From Actinomadura barringtoniae (GTDB lineage Bacteria > Actinomycetota > Actinomycetes > Streptosporangiales > Streptosporangiaceae), in the NCBI RefSeq assembly GCF_017573505.1, contig NZ_JAGEOJ010000013.1:186001-250000 (forward strand): a stretch of DNA of 64,000 nucleotides, in the 5' to 3' direction. How positions within the stretch are numbered: the stretch's first letter is position 1; each line of letters starts with the position of its first letter. Positions 10,260-18,244 of the stretch are shown one piece after another. Made by a program: the position numbers and the translations under genes. The notes under the pieces are model-generated. The model did no database searches. It saw only the letters and a program-made list of their open reading frames with translations, and had not been told where the DNA came from.

Positions 10260-10287
10260 GATATACTGGGATGTGCGGCGATGACAA
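10260..10287 (-). promoter_or_regulatory. lsr2 promoter
   Basis: On the minus strand TTGTCA (10282-10287) and TATATC (10260-10265) are 16 bases apart. This AT-rich stretch stands out from its surroundings. A leader of roughly 40 bases would precede the ATG at 10215. Confidence 0.6.
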
Positions 10288-10877
10288 TTCAACACTCGCG
10301 ATGAAGTTTCCTTCCCCGGCGGTAACTCCACGTAATCAAGGTCAACGAATCAGCCATCCCGGCGATACGTACTGGCCGAGAGCGAGGGGCCGGTGCGCAT
10401 GAATTGTCCGGCACCGCAACCGGGCGCCCGGATTTCGACGTGACGGGCGTCACCGAAGACGCTCCTGACCAGGCATCCTGATCTTGCATTGGATCGGGTA
10501 TCGAAGACGCGGGGCTTTCCCCGGCGGGTACCAGGCGGGAGAGAAAAGGGCCCGGCCGCACCTTAACGGGCAGGGCATCACCCATCCCGGGACCATCGTT
10601 TAACCCTGACGTAACGGTACTAACCACGCCACGGACGGCAAGGAAAGAGTCGCCCCGGGCGTTGTGGACCGGTCCGCCGGTGATGTCGATAGATTTCGGC
10701 AGTGGCTGCCATGGCGAAAGCCGTTGACGATGAGAGATGGATGAGGGTTGGCCGCAGCTCATCATGGTGGCCGCACCTCATCATCGGCGGCCTATATCAG
10801 CGCAAAATCCCGCATTCTCGTCACGCCCGTGATGCCGTTACGTGGCTCGTACGTGGCTCGCCGCACACCAGTGGTGG
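10288..10877. other. long intergenic region without a supported gene
   Basis: Open frames across this stretch have no conserved content or ribosome sites. I see short direct repeats (ACGTGGCTCG twice near 10840-10860) and AT-richer patches near 10600-10630, but nothing I can name. It separates the 3' end of the RDD operon from the lsr2 promoter. Confidence 0.5.
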
Positions 10878-11468
10878 TCAAGAACCGGACCGGCCGGGCC
10901 GTTTGACGACGACCGTGCCCGCGAGCCGATCGTGTCCCGCCTGGCGCCTGTCGCCTTCGTACAAGGCGCCGGCGTTCGCCACCCACAAAAGGCCGCCGAT
11001 GATCCCGAGGATCGGAACGGGCCGTACCGCGATCGGGGCCGCGTACACACCGGCGCGCAGCAACGCCCGAAATACCCCGACACGCCCCTCAGAACGTTCA
11101 GAACGATCGCCGGACCCGCCGGGCGACTCGTCAGGCGCGGGCGGGGCCGCCGCACCCTCTCGCACGACCTGAACGCCCGCGAAGCGCTTCCCCAGCGTCC
11201 GCCCCCACAGCGCGAGCTGAGGCCACTCATAGAGAAATAGGGCACCGGCCACGATGGGCGTGGCGATCACTTCGGCGTGATGTCCGTGAACGACCTCGCG
11301 GATCACCATCACGACCGGCAATCCGACGATGAGCGTGTCGACGATCCGGGCGAGCAGACGCTGCCCCGGATCGGCGAGCACTTCCTGCGGCGGCCTAGGC
11401 CCGGCTACTTCCGCAGGGCTTTGGTCGTCCTCTTCTATGGGCCCGCGTTCCGTAGGCGTCTCGGCCAT
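10878..11468 (-). CDS. RDD family integral membrane protein
   Basis: A 196-residue membrane protein. An acidic, proline-rich N-terminus of about 35 residues precedes the RDD signature RLLARIVDTLIVGLP, which gives the family its name (Arg, Asp, Asp in helix 1). The second helix contains LALWGRTLGKRFAGVQVV and the closing segment LAGTVVVKRP. The loop between helices is long and charged. RDD proteins have unknown or varied roles, including sodium-proton exchange in a few cases. Its start is seven bases after the stop of the second RDD gene, so the three genes from 12912 to 10878 form one operon. Confidence 0.82.
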   Translation of the reverse strand: MAETPTERGPIEEDDQSPAEVAGPRPPQEVLADPGQRLLARIVDTLIVGLPVVMVIREVVHGHHAEVIATPIVAGALFLYEWPQLALWGRTLGKRFAGVQVVREGAAAPPAPDESPGGSGDRSERSEGRVGVFRALLRAGVYAAPIAVRPVPILGIIGGLLWVANAGALYEGDRRQAGHDRLAGTVVVKRPGRSGS

Positions 11469-11475
11469 CGGGCGG

Positions 11476-12339
11476 CTAGCCCTCGTATTCGCTGTACTGG
11501 GACTCGTCGTACTCCGAGTACCCCTCCTCGTCGTACACGCCGCGCTCGTCGATCACCACGGTGCCGGCGAAACGGTCGTGCAGGGCCTGATGCAGGGGCT
11601 GGTCCCAGACGGCCCAGAAATAGGCCATGAGTGCGCCCGCCCAGCCGAGGAGCATGCCGTACGCGAAGTACTCCCACGCGCTGACGGCCAGGATCAGGAA
11701 GAAGAAGACGACGACCTGGTAGGCCAGGTTGTTGATGGCCGCGCGCCAGACGGCCTGGGTGGTCGTGATGGCCTCCCCTGCCGGGCGCATCTGAACGACG
11801 CCGAGCCCGAGGACGCGCTTGCCGAGCGTTCGGCCCCACAGGGAGAGCTGGACCGCCTCGTACACGAAAGGCAGCACTGCCAGTACGGAGAACATCGTGA
11901 AGAAGATGGGCCAGTTCCAGATGGCGCCATCGTCGGTTCCCTTTTTCCCCGGCGTATCGAGCCCGATCAGTCCGAGAGTGATCGGCAGGATCAGCGCGAA
12001 ACCGAAGACCGAGACCAGCAGGTAGTCCATGAGCCTGGCCCCGGCGCGGCGAGAGATCGGCGCCAGCGGCAGCTGCGCGGCCTCGGCGACCTCGTCGAAA
12101 CTCTGCCGCTGCCACTGCTGCTCAGGCTGTCCCTGCCACTGGCCTTGGCCGCCGCCTTGGCCGCCGCCCTGGGGCTGCTGCCACTGCTGCTGGGGCGGGG
12201 GCTGCTGCCATTGCTGCTGCTGAGGCGGCGGCTGGCCGCCCTGCCACTGCGACGGGGCCTGCCCGCCCTGCCAGTGCTGTCCGGGGCCGGGCTGCTGCTG
12301 GGGGTACGGCGGCCGTCCACGGTGGGGGGAGTCGCTCAT
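11476..12339 (-). CDS. RDD family membrane protein with Gln/Pro-rich N-terminus and acidic Tyr tail
   Basis: A 287-residue protein. Residues 1-80 are almost entirely Gln, Pro, Gly and Trp in short repeats such as QQQWQQPPP, a cytoplasmic low-complexity arm. The RDD core follows (SRRAGARLMDYLLVSVFGFA), with about four membrane segments, LSLWGRTLGKRVLGLGVV and a closing HDRFAGTVVIDE. The C-terminus ends in acidic Tyr repeats (GYSEYDESQYSEYEG), unlike the neighbouring RDD protein. Low-complexity cytoplasmic arms on actinobacterial membrane proteins often mediate clustering; that is inference. Part of the operon with the acetyltransferase upstream (three bases apart). Confidence 0.8.
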   Translation of the reverse strand: MSDSPHRGRPPYPQQQPGPGQHWQGGQAPSQWQGGQPPPQQQQWQQPPPQQQWQQPQGGGQGGGQGQWQGQPEQQWQRQSFDEVAEAAQLPLAPISRRAGARLMDYLLVSVFGFALILPITLGLIGLDTPGKKGTDDGAIWNWPIFFTMFSVLAVLPFVYEAVQLSLWGRTLGKRVLGLGVVQMRPAGEAITTTQAVWRAAINNLAYQVVVFFFLILAVSAWEYFAYGMLLGWAGALMAYFWAVWDQPLHQALHDRFAGTVVIDERGVYDEEGYSEYDESQYSEYEG

Positions 12340-12342
12340 CGG

Positions 12343-12912
12343 TCAGTCCTCCAGGCGAAGCAACATCCGGGTATTTCCCAACGTATTCGGCTTGACCCGG
12401 TCCAGGTCCAGGAACTCCGCCACACCTTCGTCATATGAACGAAGAAGCTCTTCGTACACCTCGGGCGACACCGGCGTCCCCAAGATCGGCTGAAAGCCGT
12501 GACGGGCGAAGAAGTCCACCTCGAAGGTAAGACAGAACACTCGTTCAACGCCCAGTTCCCGCGCGGTCTCCAGCAACCGGCTCACGATGCGGTGGCCGAT
12601 CCCGCGGCCGCCGTATCCCTTCTGCACGGCCACGGAACGGACCTCGGCCAGGTCGTCCCACATCACGTGCAGGGCACCGCAGCCGACAATGCGGCCACCG
12701 CCTGCCGTCCGGCCCTGCTCAGGCCCCTCAGGACTTCCTGGCTCCTCAGGGGATTCCTGGAGGTTCTCGGCGACCCAGAACTCCTGAAGGTCCTCATAGA
12801 GGTTGACGTTGGTCTTGTTGAGCAGCCGACGACCGGGACCCTGGTACAGATCGACCAAACCACGAATCCCCGGCACGTCGGCGGTGCGAGCCCGCCGGAT
12901 CACGACTTCCAC
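12343..12912 (-). CDS. argA: GNAT N-acetyltransferase, N-acetylglutamate-synthase-like
   Basis: A 189-residue single-domain GNAT enzyme. The acetyl-CoA pyrophosphate loop is VQKGYGGRGIGHRIV; ALHVMWDDLAEVRSVAV forms the preceding strand pair and FEVDFFARHGFQPI the closing segment. The pattern matches the short stand-alone N-acetylglutamate synthases of actinobacteria (Rv2747 type), which begin arginine synthesis from glutamate. A loop of about 20 residues rich in Pro, Gly and Glu is inserted after WVAENLQE. The start is GTG with residues EVVIRRARTADVPGIRGL. The symbol is a homology guess; no other arg gene is nearby, and other GNAT substrates are possible. Confidence 0.7.
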   Translation of the reverse strand: MEVVIRRARTADVPGIRGLVDLYQGPGRRLLNKTNVNLYEDLQEFWVAENLQESPEEPGSPEGPEQGRTAGGGRIVGCGALHVMWDDLAEVRSVAVQKGYGGRGIGHRIVSRLLETARELGVERVFCLTFEVDFFARHGFQPILGTPVSPEVYEELLRSYDEGVAEFLDLDRVKPNTLGNTRMLLRLED

Positions 12913-13087
12913 AAACAGGCGAGATTATCGAACGTGGCGCCTTTACCTGTGGTTGTTGGACCCTTACCGTTGGTAACGACGGCCGGGTGACTAGACAAAA
13001 AAGACTACGCCCCGCCGTGCGCTTGCCCCGGAAGGTGATGGAACGCACATCTCGTACGAGCGTCACCTGCCAATTCGCATGTTCTGG

Positions 13088-13116
13088 TTGGCATCCAACG
13101 CCGACTCCGTTAGTGT
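13088..13116 (+). promoter_or_regulatory. promoter of the riboswitch-NlpC/P60 transcript
   Basis: TTGGCA (13088-13093) and TAGTGT (13111-13116) are separated by exactly 17 bases. The implied start near 13123 is about 30 bases before the riboswitch's first helix. Bases 12913-13087 hold nothing else I recognise. Confidence 0.6.
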
Positions 13117-13153
13117 CCTGCGCTGACATCGGCCACGCCTCGCAGTGGCCGAA

Positions 13154-13332
13154 CCGCCGAAGTCCACGGGCCGCAGCCAGCGTTCCGGGGAGCCGGGGAC
13201 CCACTTTCGGAGAGGTCCGGACACACCGGAACCGACACCGACTGGGGTGAATCCGTAGCCACGTGACCCTGTTCACGCATGCGCGCGGACGGGCTTCTCC
13301 AGCCCGAACCCGTCAGCTAACTCGGTAGGCGG
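13154..13332 (+). ncRNA. cyclic di-AMP riboswitch (ydaO/yuaA type)
   Basis: The aptamer is recognisable by conserved blocks in order: CCGGGGAGCCGGGGACCCA near 13186-13204, GGGGTGAATCC near 13244-13254, and CCGAACCCGTCAGCTAACTC then GGTAGGCGG at 13304-13332. The closing helix pairs CCGCC (13154-13158) with GGCGG (13328-13332). In actinobacteria this class sits upstream of cell-wall hydrolase genes and turns them off when c-di-AMP is high. Here the ribosome site AGGAG lies nine bases past the last helix, so translation or early termination could be controlled. DisA at the window start would make the ligand. Confidence 0.85.
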
Positions 13333-13350
13333 ACGAGGAGAGGAGAATTA

Positions 13351-14364
13351 GTGGAGCCATTGCGCCCTGCATCCTTTTCGCACTCTGCCGGTGTTTCACG
13401 CCGCGGACGGGTCACTCGATTCCGTCTTCGTTCCGTGGCATTGGCCGGTGCGCTCGCCGCCGCTTCTTTGACCGTTCCCGCGACCGCCGCACACGCCGAT
13501 CCGGACCCGTCCACCAAGGACCTGAAGTCCCAGGCCACCAAGCTCGCTGATCAACTCGAGCAGATGACCGAGCAGTTCAACGGTCTCAAGGTGAAGCTGC
13601 AGCAGTCCCAGCGCGCCGCACAGGTCGCCAAGGACAACGCGGAGCGCCAGGAGAAGTCCCTGGACGGCGTACGCGGCAAGGTCGGCAGCCTGGCCGCCAC
13701 GAGCTACATGCAGGGCGGAGCGGACCCCACGGTCTCGTTCGTCGCCTCACAGGACCCCCAGGCGCTCCTCGACCAGGCCGCCACGCTGCACTACTTCGCG
13801 GCGCAGGACGGCACCAAGGTCCAGGGCCTGATGCAGGCCATGCAGGCCGCCCAGCGCGCCCGTAAGGCCGCCGAGGAGCGCGCCCAGCAGGTCGGCCAGC
13901 TCCAGAAGCAGCTGAAGTCGCAGCAGAAGAAGGTCACCGACCTTTACGAGAAGGTCCGCGGCAAGCTGGTCAAGAAGGACCCGACCCAGCTCGGCAAGCT
14001 CCCGGTCGTCGGCAACGGCAAGGGCGCCCAGGCGCTCCGCTACGCCATGTCCAAGATCGGCCGCCCGTACGTCTGGGGCGCCGCCGGCCCGACCACGTTC
14101 GACTGCTCCGGCCTCACCATGTGGGCCTACAAGCAGGTCGGCATCAGCCTGCCGCACTACACCGGCAGCCAGTGGAACGCCGGCACGCACGTCTCCCAGG
14201 GCGACCTGCAGCCGGGCGACCTGGTCTTCTTCTACTCCGACCTGCACCACATGGGCATGTACGTCGGCGACGGCAAGATGCTGCACGCCCCCCACACGGG
14301 CGACGTCGTCAAGATCGCCCCCATGGCCGGCCGCCCCTTCGCCGGCGCGGTCCGAGTCGCCTGA
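13351..14364 (+). CDS. secreted NlpC/P60 peptidoglycan endopeptidase under c-di-AMP riboswitch control
   Basis: A 337-residue protein. A signal peptide ends near ATAAHADPDP (residue 50), a long coiled coil (about 55-210) contains LKSQATKLADQLEQMTEQFN, and the C-terminal 110 residues form an NlpC/P60 domain. The catalytic Cys is in FDCSGLTMWAY (about residue 251), the His in LHHMGMYVG (about 299) and the third polar residue is His in HAPHTG. It cuts stem peptides (D-Glu to meso-DAP), as RipA does; the coiled coil probably autoinhibits. Start: GTG at 13351 with AGGAG five bases upstream. No domain is missing. Confidence 0.93.
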   Translation: MEPLRPASFSHSAGVSRRGRVTRFRLRSVALAGALAAASLTVPATAAHADPDPSTKDLKSQATKLADQLEQMTEQFNGLKVKLQQSQRAAQVAKDNAERQEKSLDGVRGKVGSLAATSYMQGGADPTVSFVASQDPQALLDQAATLHYFAAQDGTKVQGLMQAMQAAQRARKAAEERAQQVGQLQKQLKSQQKKVTDLYEKVRGKLVKKDPTQLGKLPVVGNGKGAQALRYAMSKIGRPYVWGAAGPTTFDCSGLTMWAYKQVGISLPHYTGSQWNAGTHVSQGDLQPGDLVFFYSDLHHMGMYVGDGKMLHAPHTGDVVKIAPMAGRPFAGAVRVA

Positions 14365-14929
14365 CCCCAAACTGTCCCGGCACGCAGCTCCGCTCCGCAG
14401 TTCAGGCCCCCGGTTCCGACGCGTTCCGGCTAGAAGTTATCCACAGAACGCCGTTCCACTACCGCGTCCTGACCTGCGCGTTCGACAATGGAATTGGGGT
14501 CGCCCCCTGGGAGGGCGGGGCTCGTTCGCCAAGAAAGAATGTGCGCGGCAGAAAATGTGCGCGCCGCGCACGACTCCAGAGCGGCGAGGGCGCTCCCCTG
14601 GGAACGAGAGCGCTCCCCTGGGAACGAGAGCGCTCCCCTGGGAACGAGAGCGCTCCCCTGGGAACGAGGGCGCTCCTCTGGGAATGCGCGCGCCGCGCAC
14701 CTGGCCTCGGGTGGCGGGCCTTGGGGCGCGGCGGGCGTGAGGGGATCGCGAGGGGCCGCGGGTGAGCGGGACCCGCGGCGGGTGTCCGCGCCCGGAGGCG
14801 CGAACGGTGAGGGGATGTTCCTGGGGGGCGGAACCGCGTCCGCGGCGACGCTGTCTGCAGGGACCTACCTGCCAGGACGAGGGCGTCGCCGCTGCGGGGG
14901 CGGACGGAGTTCGTCGCTCGGTTGCCGGG
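14365..14929. other. intergenic region with hairpin and tandem repeats
   Basis: No supported gene. A nine-base stem (14541-14549 with 14563-14571) could end the NlpC/P60 transcript, though it is 180 bases away. The 20-base tandem array at 14591-14690 follows. Several frames read through the array only because its period and high GC exclude stops. Confidence 0.5.
14591..14690. repeat. 20-base tandem repeat, five units
   Basis: The unit is CGCTCCCCTGGGAACGAGAG. The first three units are identical, the fourth differs at one base near its end, and the fifth is diverged. Within a unit TCCC and GGGA face each other, and at each junction GAGCGCTC is a palindrome, so the array can form multiple hairpins on either strand. 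The nearby GTGCGCG/CGCGCAC motifs flank it on both sides. Confidence 0.85.
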
Positions 14930-15160
14930 CTAGATCAGCTGCCTTCGGGCCGCCCACACCACGGCCTCGATAGGGGTGTTGACCTCGAGCCTGTCGCAGA
15001 TGGTGCGCAGACGGCGCCGCAAAGTCCGCGCACTCAGCTCGAGCTTGCGTGCCGCCACATCGGCTGTGACACCGCTGGCGATCTGCGCGAGCAGCTTGAT
15101 CTCCTCCTCGTTCAGCCGCAGATCGTCGGTGGTACGACGTGCGAGTGTGGCCTGTTCCAC
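14930..15160 (-). CDS. small LuxR-type helix-turn-helix protein
   Basis: A 76-residue protein that is little more than a LuxR/GerE DNA-binding domain: LNEEEIKLLAQIASGVTAD, then ARKLELSARTLRRRLRTICD and LEVNTPIEAVVWAARRQLI. There is no receiver or ligand domain. The start is GTG with GGAGG five bases upstream, a strong ribosome site. Short regulators of this kind occur throughout actinomycetes, probably as dimers that bind DNA constitutively or with a partner. No obvious target lies next to it. Confidence 0.82.
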   Translation of the reverse strand: MEQATLARRTTDDLRLNEEEIKLLAQIASGVTADVAARKLELSARTLRRRLRTICDRLEVNTPIEAVVWAARRQLI

Positions 15161-15728
15161 TCCGTCCTCCCTCGTCCGTGGTTGATGACCGCGGGGATGC
15201 AGCCGTTCGCTACACAGGCACGGATAGGCCTCGATCTGTTCGCGTTAGGTTGCCGGTGTCCGGAGTCTCCGGACCTAGATCATCGGTTTCCTTCTGTTCG
15301 TCGCGTGCTTGGCCGGAGGTGGCCGATGGGTCGATTGCGGGGCGCCGTACGGGAACTCCAGGTAACGATTCACTCGTTGGCCAACCGGACGACGACGCCT
15401 CTCCGTCTGCGCCGGACGCGCCCACGAAGTTGTGGACGGTCCCCCGCCGTCGAGGAGCGACGTCTTTGTCCGGGACGGGTCATGATCGCCAGCCACTCGT
15501 GCCCATCCCTTCTCGTCCGGTTCTCCGAACCACCGCGCGGGCGATGATCGTGAATCGTTTCAAGCTACGCTTCGGCTCGGAACGCTAGGCGGCCGGATCC
15601 GGCCCGTCAAGCGGTGATTCGGCACTTTGTGTGCTTCCATGTTCACCATCCGTGAGGGACGGAACGGGGGCTCGTGGGGGAAATCTCGATAACCTGCGAA
15701 AACAGATCCGGGGTCGACGAGGAGTGAG
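15161..15728. other. intergenic region, no gene recognised
   Basis: Frames here are short, overlapping and without family features. It must hold the promoter of the LuxR-type gene (minus) and of the LacI-type gene (plus). I see no clear -35/-10 pair or operator. Confidence 0.5.
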
Positions 15729-16751
15729 TTGCCACCCAGCAGTATTCGGGAAGTCGCGAGGCGTGCCGGCGTCTCAGTTGGGACCGTTTCGAATGTCCTA
15801 AACCGGCCAGACCTCGTGGCCGAAGCTACCCGTAACCGTGTTCAAGCGGCGATCGAGGAACTTGGATTCGTCCGGAACGAGTCCGCCCGCCGCCTTCGTC
15901 AGGGTCCCGAACAAGGTCCCGAACGACCCGATTCGGGCCGCGCCCGCGCGTACGGGATCGTGGTCGAGGACCTCACCAACCCGTACGCGACCGACGTCGC
16001 CCGCGGCGCCGAACGCGCGCTCAACGCGGCGGGCCATGACGCGCTGTGGCTCACCAGCGATCACTCGGCCGACAAGGAGCGCCGCATCCTCGACCTGCTC
16101 GAGGAGCAGCGCGCCACCGGCGTCCTGATCATTCCGGTCGGGCTCGGCCCGGCGGGCATCGACCGGCTGCGCGAGTCCGGCATGACGGTCGTGCTGCTCG
16201 ACCACGCGGGCCCCGACGTGTGCTCGGCCCAGGTGGACCACGTGGCAGGCGGGGACATCGCCGCCGGTCACCTGCTCGGTCTCGGCCGCGAACGGCTGGC
16301 GTTCGTGACCGGCCTGCCCGAGCCGCTGCCGTGCGTCGAACGCCGCGACGGTGCCGCACGGACGCTCGCCAAGGCGGGCGGCGACGAGCTGATCCTGCTG
16401 ACGCAGGAGGCGCTCTCCCCGACCGAGGGGCGCGCCGCCGCGCAGCGGCTGCTGGAGCTGAAGCCGGTGCCGACCGGGGTGTTCTGCGCGAACGATCTGC
16501 TCGCCATCGGGATGATCAACGAGCTGCTCCGGCTCGGCGTCCGGGTCCCCGAGGACATCGCGGTGATCGGCTACGACGACATCGAGCTCGCGACGAGCGC
16601 CGCCGTTCCGCTCACCACGATCCGGCAGCCGCGCATGGAGCTCGGCCGCGAGGCCGCCGAACTCGCCCTGGCCGAAACCGCCGAGGGCGAGCGCCACAAA
16701 CACCGCCAGGTCGTCCTCACCCCCGAGCTGGTCATCCGCGAATCGGCTTAG
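15729..16751 (+). CDS. LacI-family transcriptional regulator
   Basis: A 340-residue regulator. Residues 3-55 are the LacI HTH and hinge (SIREVARRAGVSVGTVSNVL, ending GFVRNESARRLRQG). The rest is a periplasmic-binding-protein-like sensor domain: GIVVEDLTNPYATDVARGAE, GVLIIPVG, VDHVAGGDIAAGHL, FCANDLLAIGMI and VIGYDDIELA, the usual order for ligand-responsive LacI proteins. The start is TTG with AGGAG four bases upstream; no ATG or GTG fits. The P450 gene is downstream across a tandem repeat, so it may be a target. The effector (often a sugar or nucleoside) cannot be read from sequence. Confidence 0.9.
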   Translation: MPPSSIREVARRAGVSVGTVSNVLNRPDLVAEATRNRVQAAIEELGFVRNESARRLRQGPEQGPERPDSGRARAYGIVVEDLTNPYATDVARGAERALNAAGHDALWLTSDHSADKERRILDLLEEQRATGVLIIPVGLGPAGIDRLRESGMTVVLLDHAGPDVCSAQVDHVAGGDIAAGHLLGLGRERLAFVTGLPEPLPCVERRDGAARTLAKAGGDELILLTQEALSPTEGRAAAQRLLELKPVPTGVFCANDLLAIGMINELLRLGVRVPEDIAVIGYDDIELATSAAVPLTTIRQPRMELGREAAELALAETAEGERHKHRQVVLTPELVIRESA

Positions 16752-16776
16752 CGGCCGCCGGCGATCAGACGACGAG

Positions 16777-16907
16777 CGATCAGCTCGGCGGGCTGAGGGC
16801 CGATCAGCCCGGCGGACTGAGGGGCGATCAGCGCGGCGAGGTGAGGGGCGATCAGCGCGGCGAGGTGAGGGGCGATCAGCGCGGCGAGGTGAGGGGCGAT
16901 CAGCTCC
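16777..16907. repeat. 24-base tandem repeat between LacI and P450 genes
   Basis: CGATCAG recurs at 16777, 16801, 16825, 16849, 16873 and 16897, exactly 24 bases apart. The middle units are identical (core CGATCAGCGCGGCGAGGTGA). As the period is a multiple of three, each frame translates into peptide repeats, which explains open frames over the region; these are not genes. Confidence 0.85.
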
Positions 16908-16963
16908 TCGATCTGTGGCGTACGGCATTGACATGGCGTCCAGGATCGGAATGACTGGGCGTC

Positions 16964-18244
16964 ATGGATCACACGACCGGGGCGGCGACGACGGCGACCG
17001 CTGCCGAGACGGCGACACCCGGCTCGGCGGCACCTGATGCGAGCGCCATCCTGGGGTTCGATCCGTTCGACCCCGCCTTCCGCGCCGATCCGTACACGCA
17101 CTACCGGCGGCTGGCGGCGGGCGGGCCGCTGCAGCGCACCGAGGTCGGGCTGTGGGTCACGACGTCGTACGAGGTGTGCGAGAGCGTGCTGCGCGACCCG
17201 CGGTTCGGGCATCGGCCGGAGAACGGCGGGATCTGGCGCGAGTCACCGATGCGGCGCCGGTCGTTCCTGACGATGGACCCGCCGGACCACACGCGGCTGC
17301 GCAAGCTGGTGAGTAAGGCGTTCACCGCCCGGCTCATCGAACGGCTGCGGCCGCGCATCGAGGTGCTGGTCGACGAGCTGCTGAACGGGGTCGAGGGCGA
17401 CGTCGACCTGCTGGCGACGCTCGCCTACCCGCTCCCGGTGATCCTGATCAGTGAGCTCCTGGGCGTTCCGCCCGAGGACAGGGACCGGTTCAAGGCGTGG
17501 TCGGACACGCTCGCCCGCGGCCTGGACCCCGACTTCATGCTCGCCGCGTCCGAGCTGGACAGGCGGGCGGAGGCGCGTGAGGAGTTCGCCGCCTACTTCC
17601 GCGAGCTGGCCGAACGTCGCCGGGCCGAGCCGCGCGAGGACCTGCTGAGCGCGCTGGTCGCCGTGTCCGACGAGGGCGACGTCCTGTCCGAGGAAGACCT
17701 CATCGCCACCTGCGTTCTGCTACTGGTCGCGGGGCACGAGACGACCGTCAACCTGATCGGCAACGGCGCGCTCGCGCTGCTGCGCCATCCGGATCAGCTG
17801 GAGTGGTTCCGGGCCCATCCGGAACGGGTGGGCATCGCGGTCGAGGAGCTCCTGCGCTACGACCCGCCGGTCCAGCTCACGCTGCGCGCGGCGCTGGAGG
17901 ACGTCGAGCTGAACGGGACGCTCATCAAGCAGGGCCAGCCGCTCCTGCTGCTCACAGGGGCGGCCAACCGTGACCCGGCGGTGTTCGCCGACCCCGACCG
18001 GCTGGACCTGGCGCGGTACGGGCGTGACGACGCGTCACGGCACCTGGCGTTCGGGCTCGGCATCCATTTCTGCCTGGGCGCGCCACTCGCACGCCTGGAG
18101 GGGCAGATCGCGCTCGGCAAGCTCTTCCAACACGACGTCGGCGACCTACGCGAAGTCGCCCTGAAGACCGGGGAGCTCGCCTACCGCGACAACCTGGTGC
18201 TGCGCGGCCTGGACGAACTCCCCGTCCACATCACTCGGGCTTGA
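16964..18244 (+). CDS. cytochrome P450 (CYP107-like)
   Basis: A 426-residue bacterial class I P450. An Ala/Thr-rich N-terminus precedes the fold. The I-helix oxygen motif is AGHETT, the K-helix ExxR is EELLRYDPPV, and the heme loop is FGLGIHFCLGAPLAR with the thiolate Cys near residue 369. No membrane anchor. Ferredoxin and reductase genes are absent here, so it must borrow electron partners. Its stop overlaps the convergent lysS stop by 14 bases. LacI-type regulation from the gene upstream is possible but unproven. Substrate unknown; no biosynthetic cluster surrounds it. Confidence 0.92.
   Translation: MDHTTGAATTATAAETATPGSAAPDASAILGFDPFDPAFRADPYTHYRRLAAGGPLQRTEVGLWVTTSYEVCESVLRDPRFGHRPENGGIWRESPMRRRSFLTMDPPDHTRLRKLVSKAFTARLIERLRPRIEVLVDELLNGVEGDVDLLATLAYPLPVILISELLGVPPEDRDRFKAWSDTLARGLDPDFMLAASELDRRAEAREEFAAYFRELAERRRAEPREDLLSALVAVSDEGDVLSEEDLIATCVLLLVAGHETTVNLIGNGALALLRHPDQLEWFRAHPERVGIAVEELLRYDPPVQLTLRAALEDVELNGTLIKQGQPLLLLTGAANRDPAVFADPDRLDLARYGRDDASRHLAFGLGIHFCLGAPLARLEGQIALGKLFQHDVGDLREVALKTGELAYRDNLVLRGLDELPVHITRA

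Noticed and set aside
10289..10765. 158-residue minus-strand frame upstream of lsr2
   Set aside because: Random composition, no family features and it runs into the lsr2 promoter.
14488..14973. Open frame across the 20-base repeats encoding repeated PWERERSPGN-type peptides
   Set aside because: It is produced by the repeat array itself; no start site or conserved domain, and the opposite strand is equally open.
16777..16907. Possible CRISPR array (regular repeats)
   Set aside because: Units are contiguous without unique spacers, and no cas genes are present. The same holds for the arrays at 14591 and 42781.
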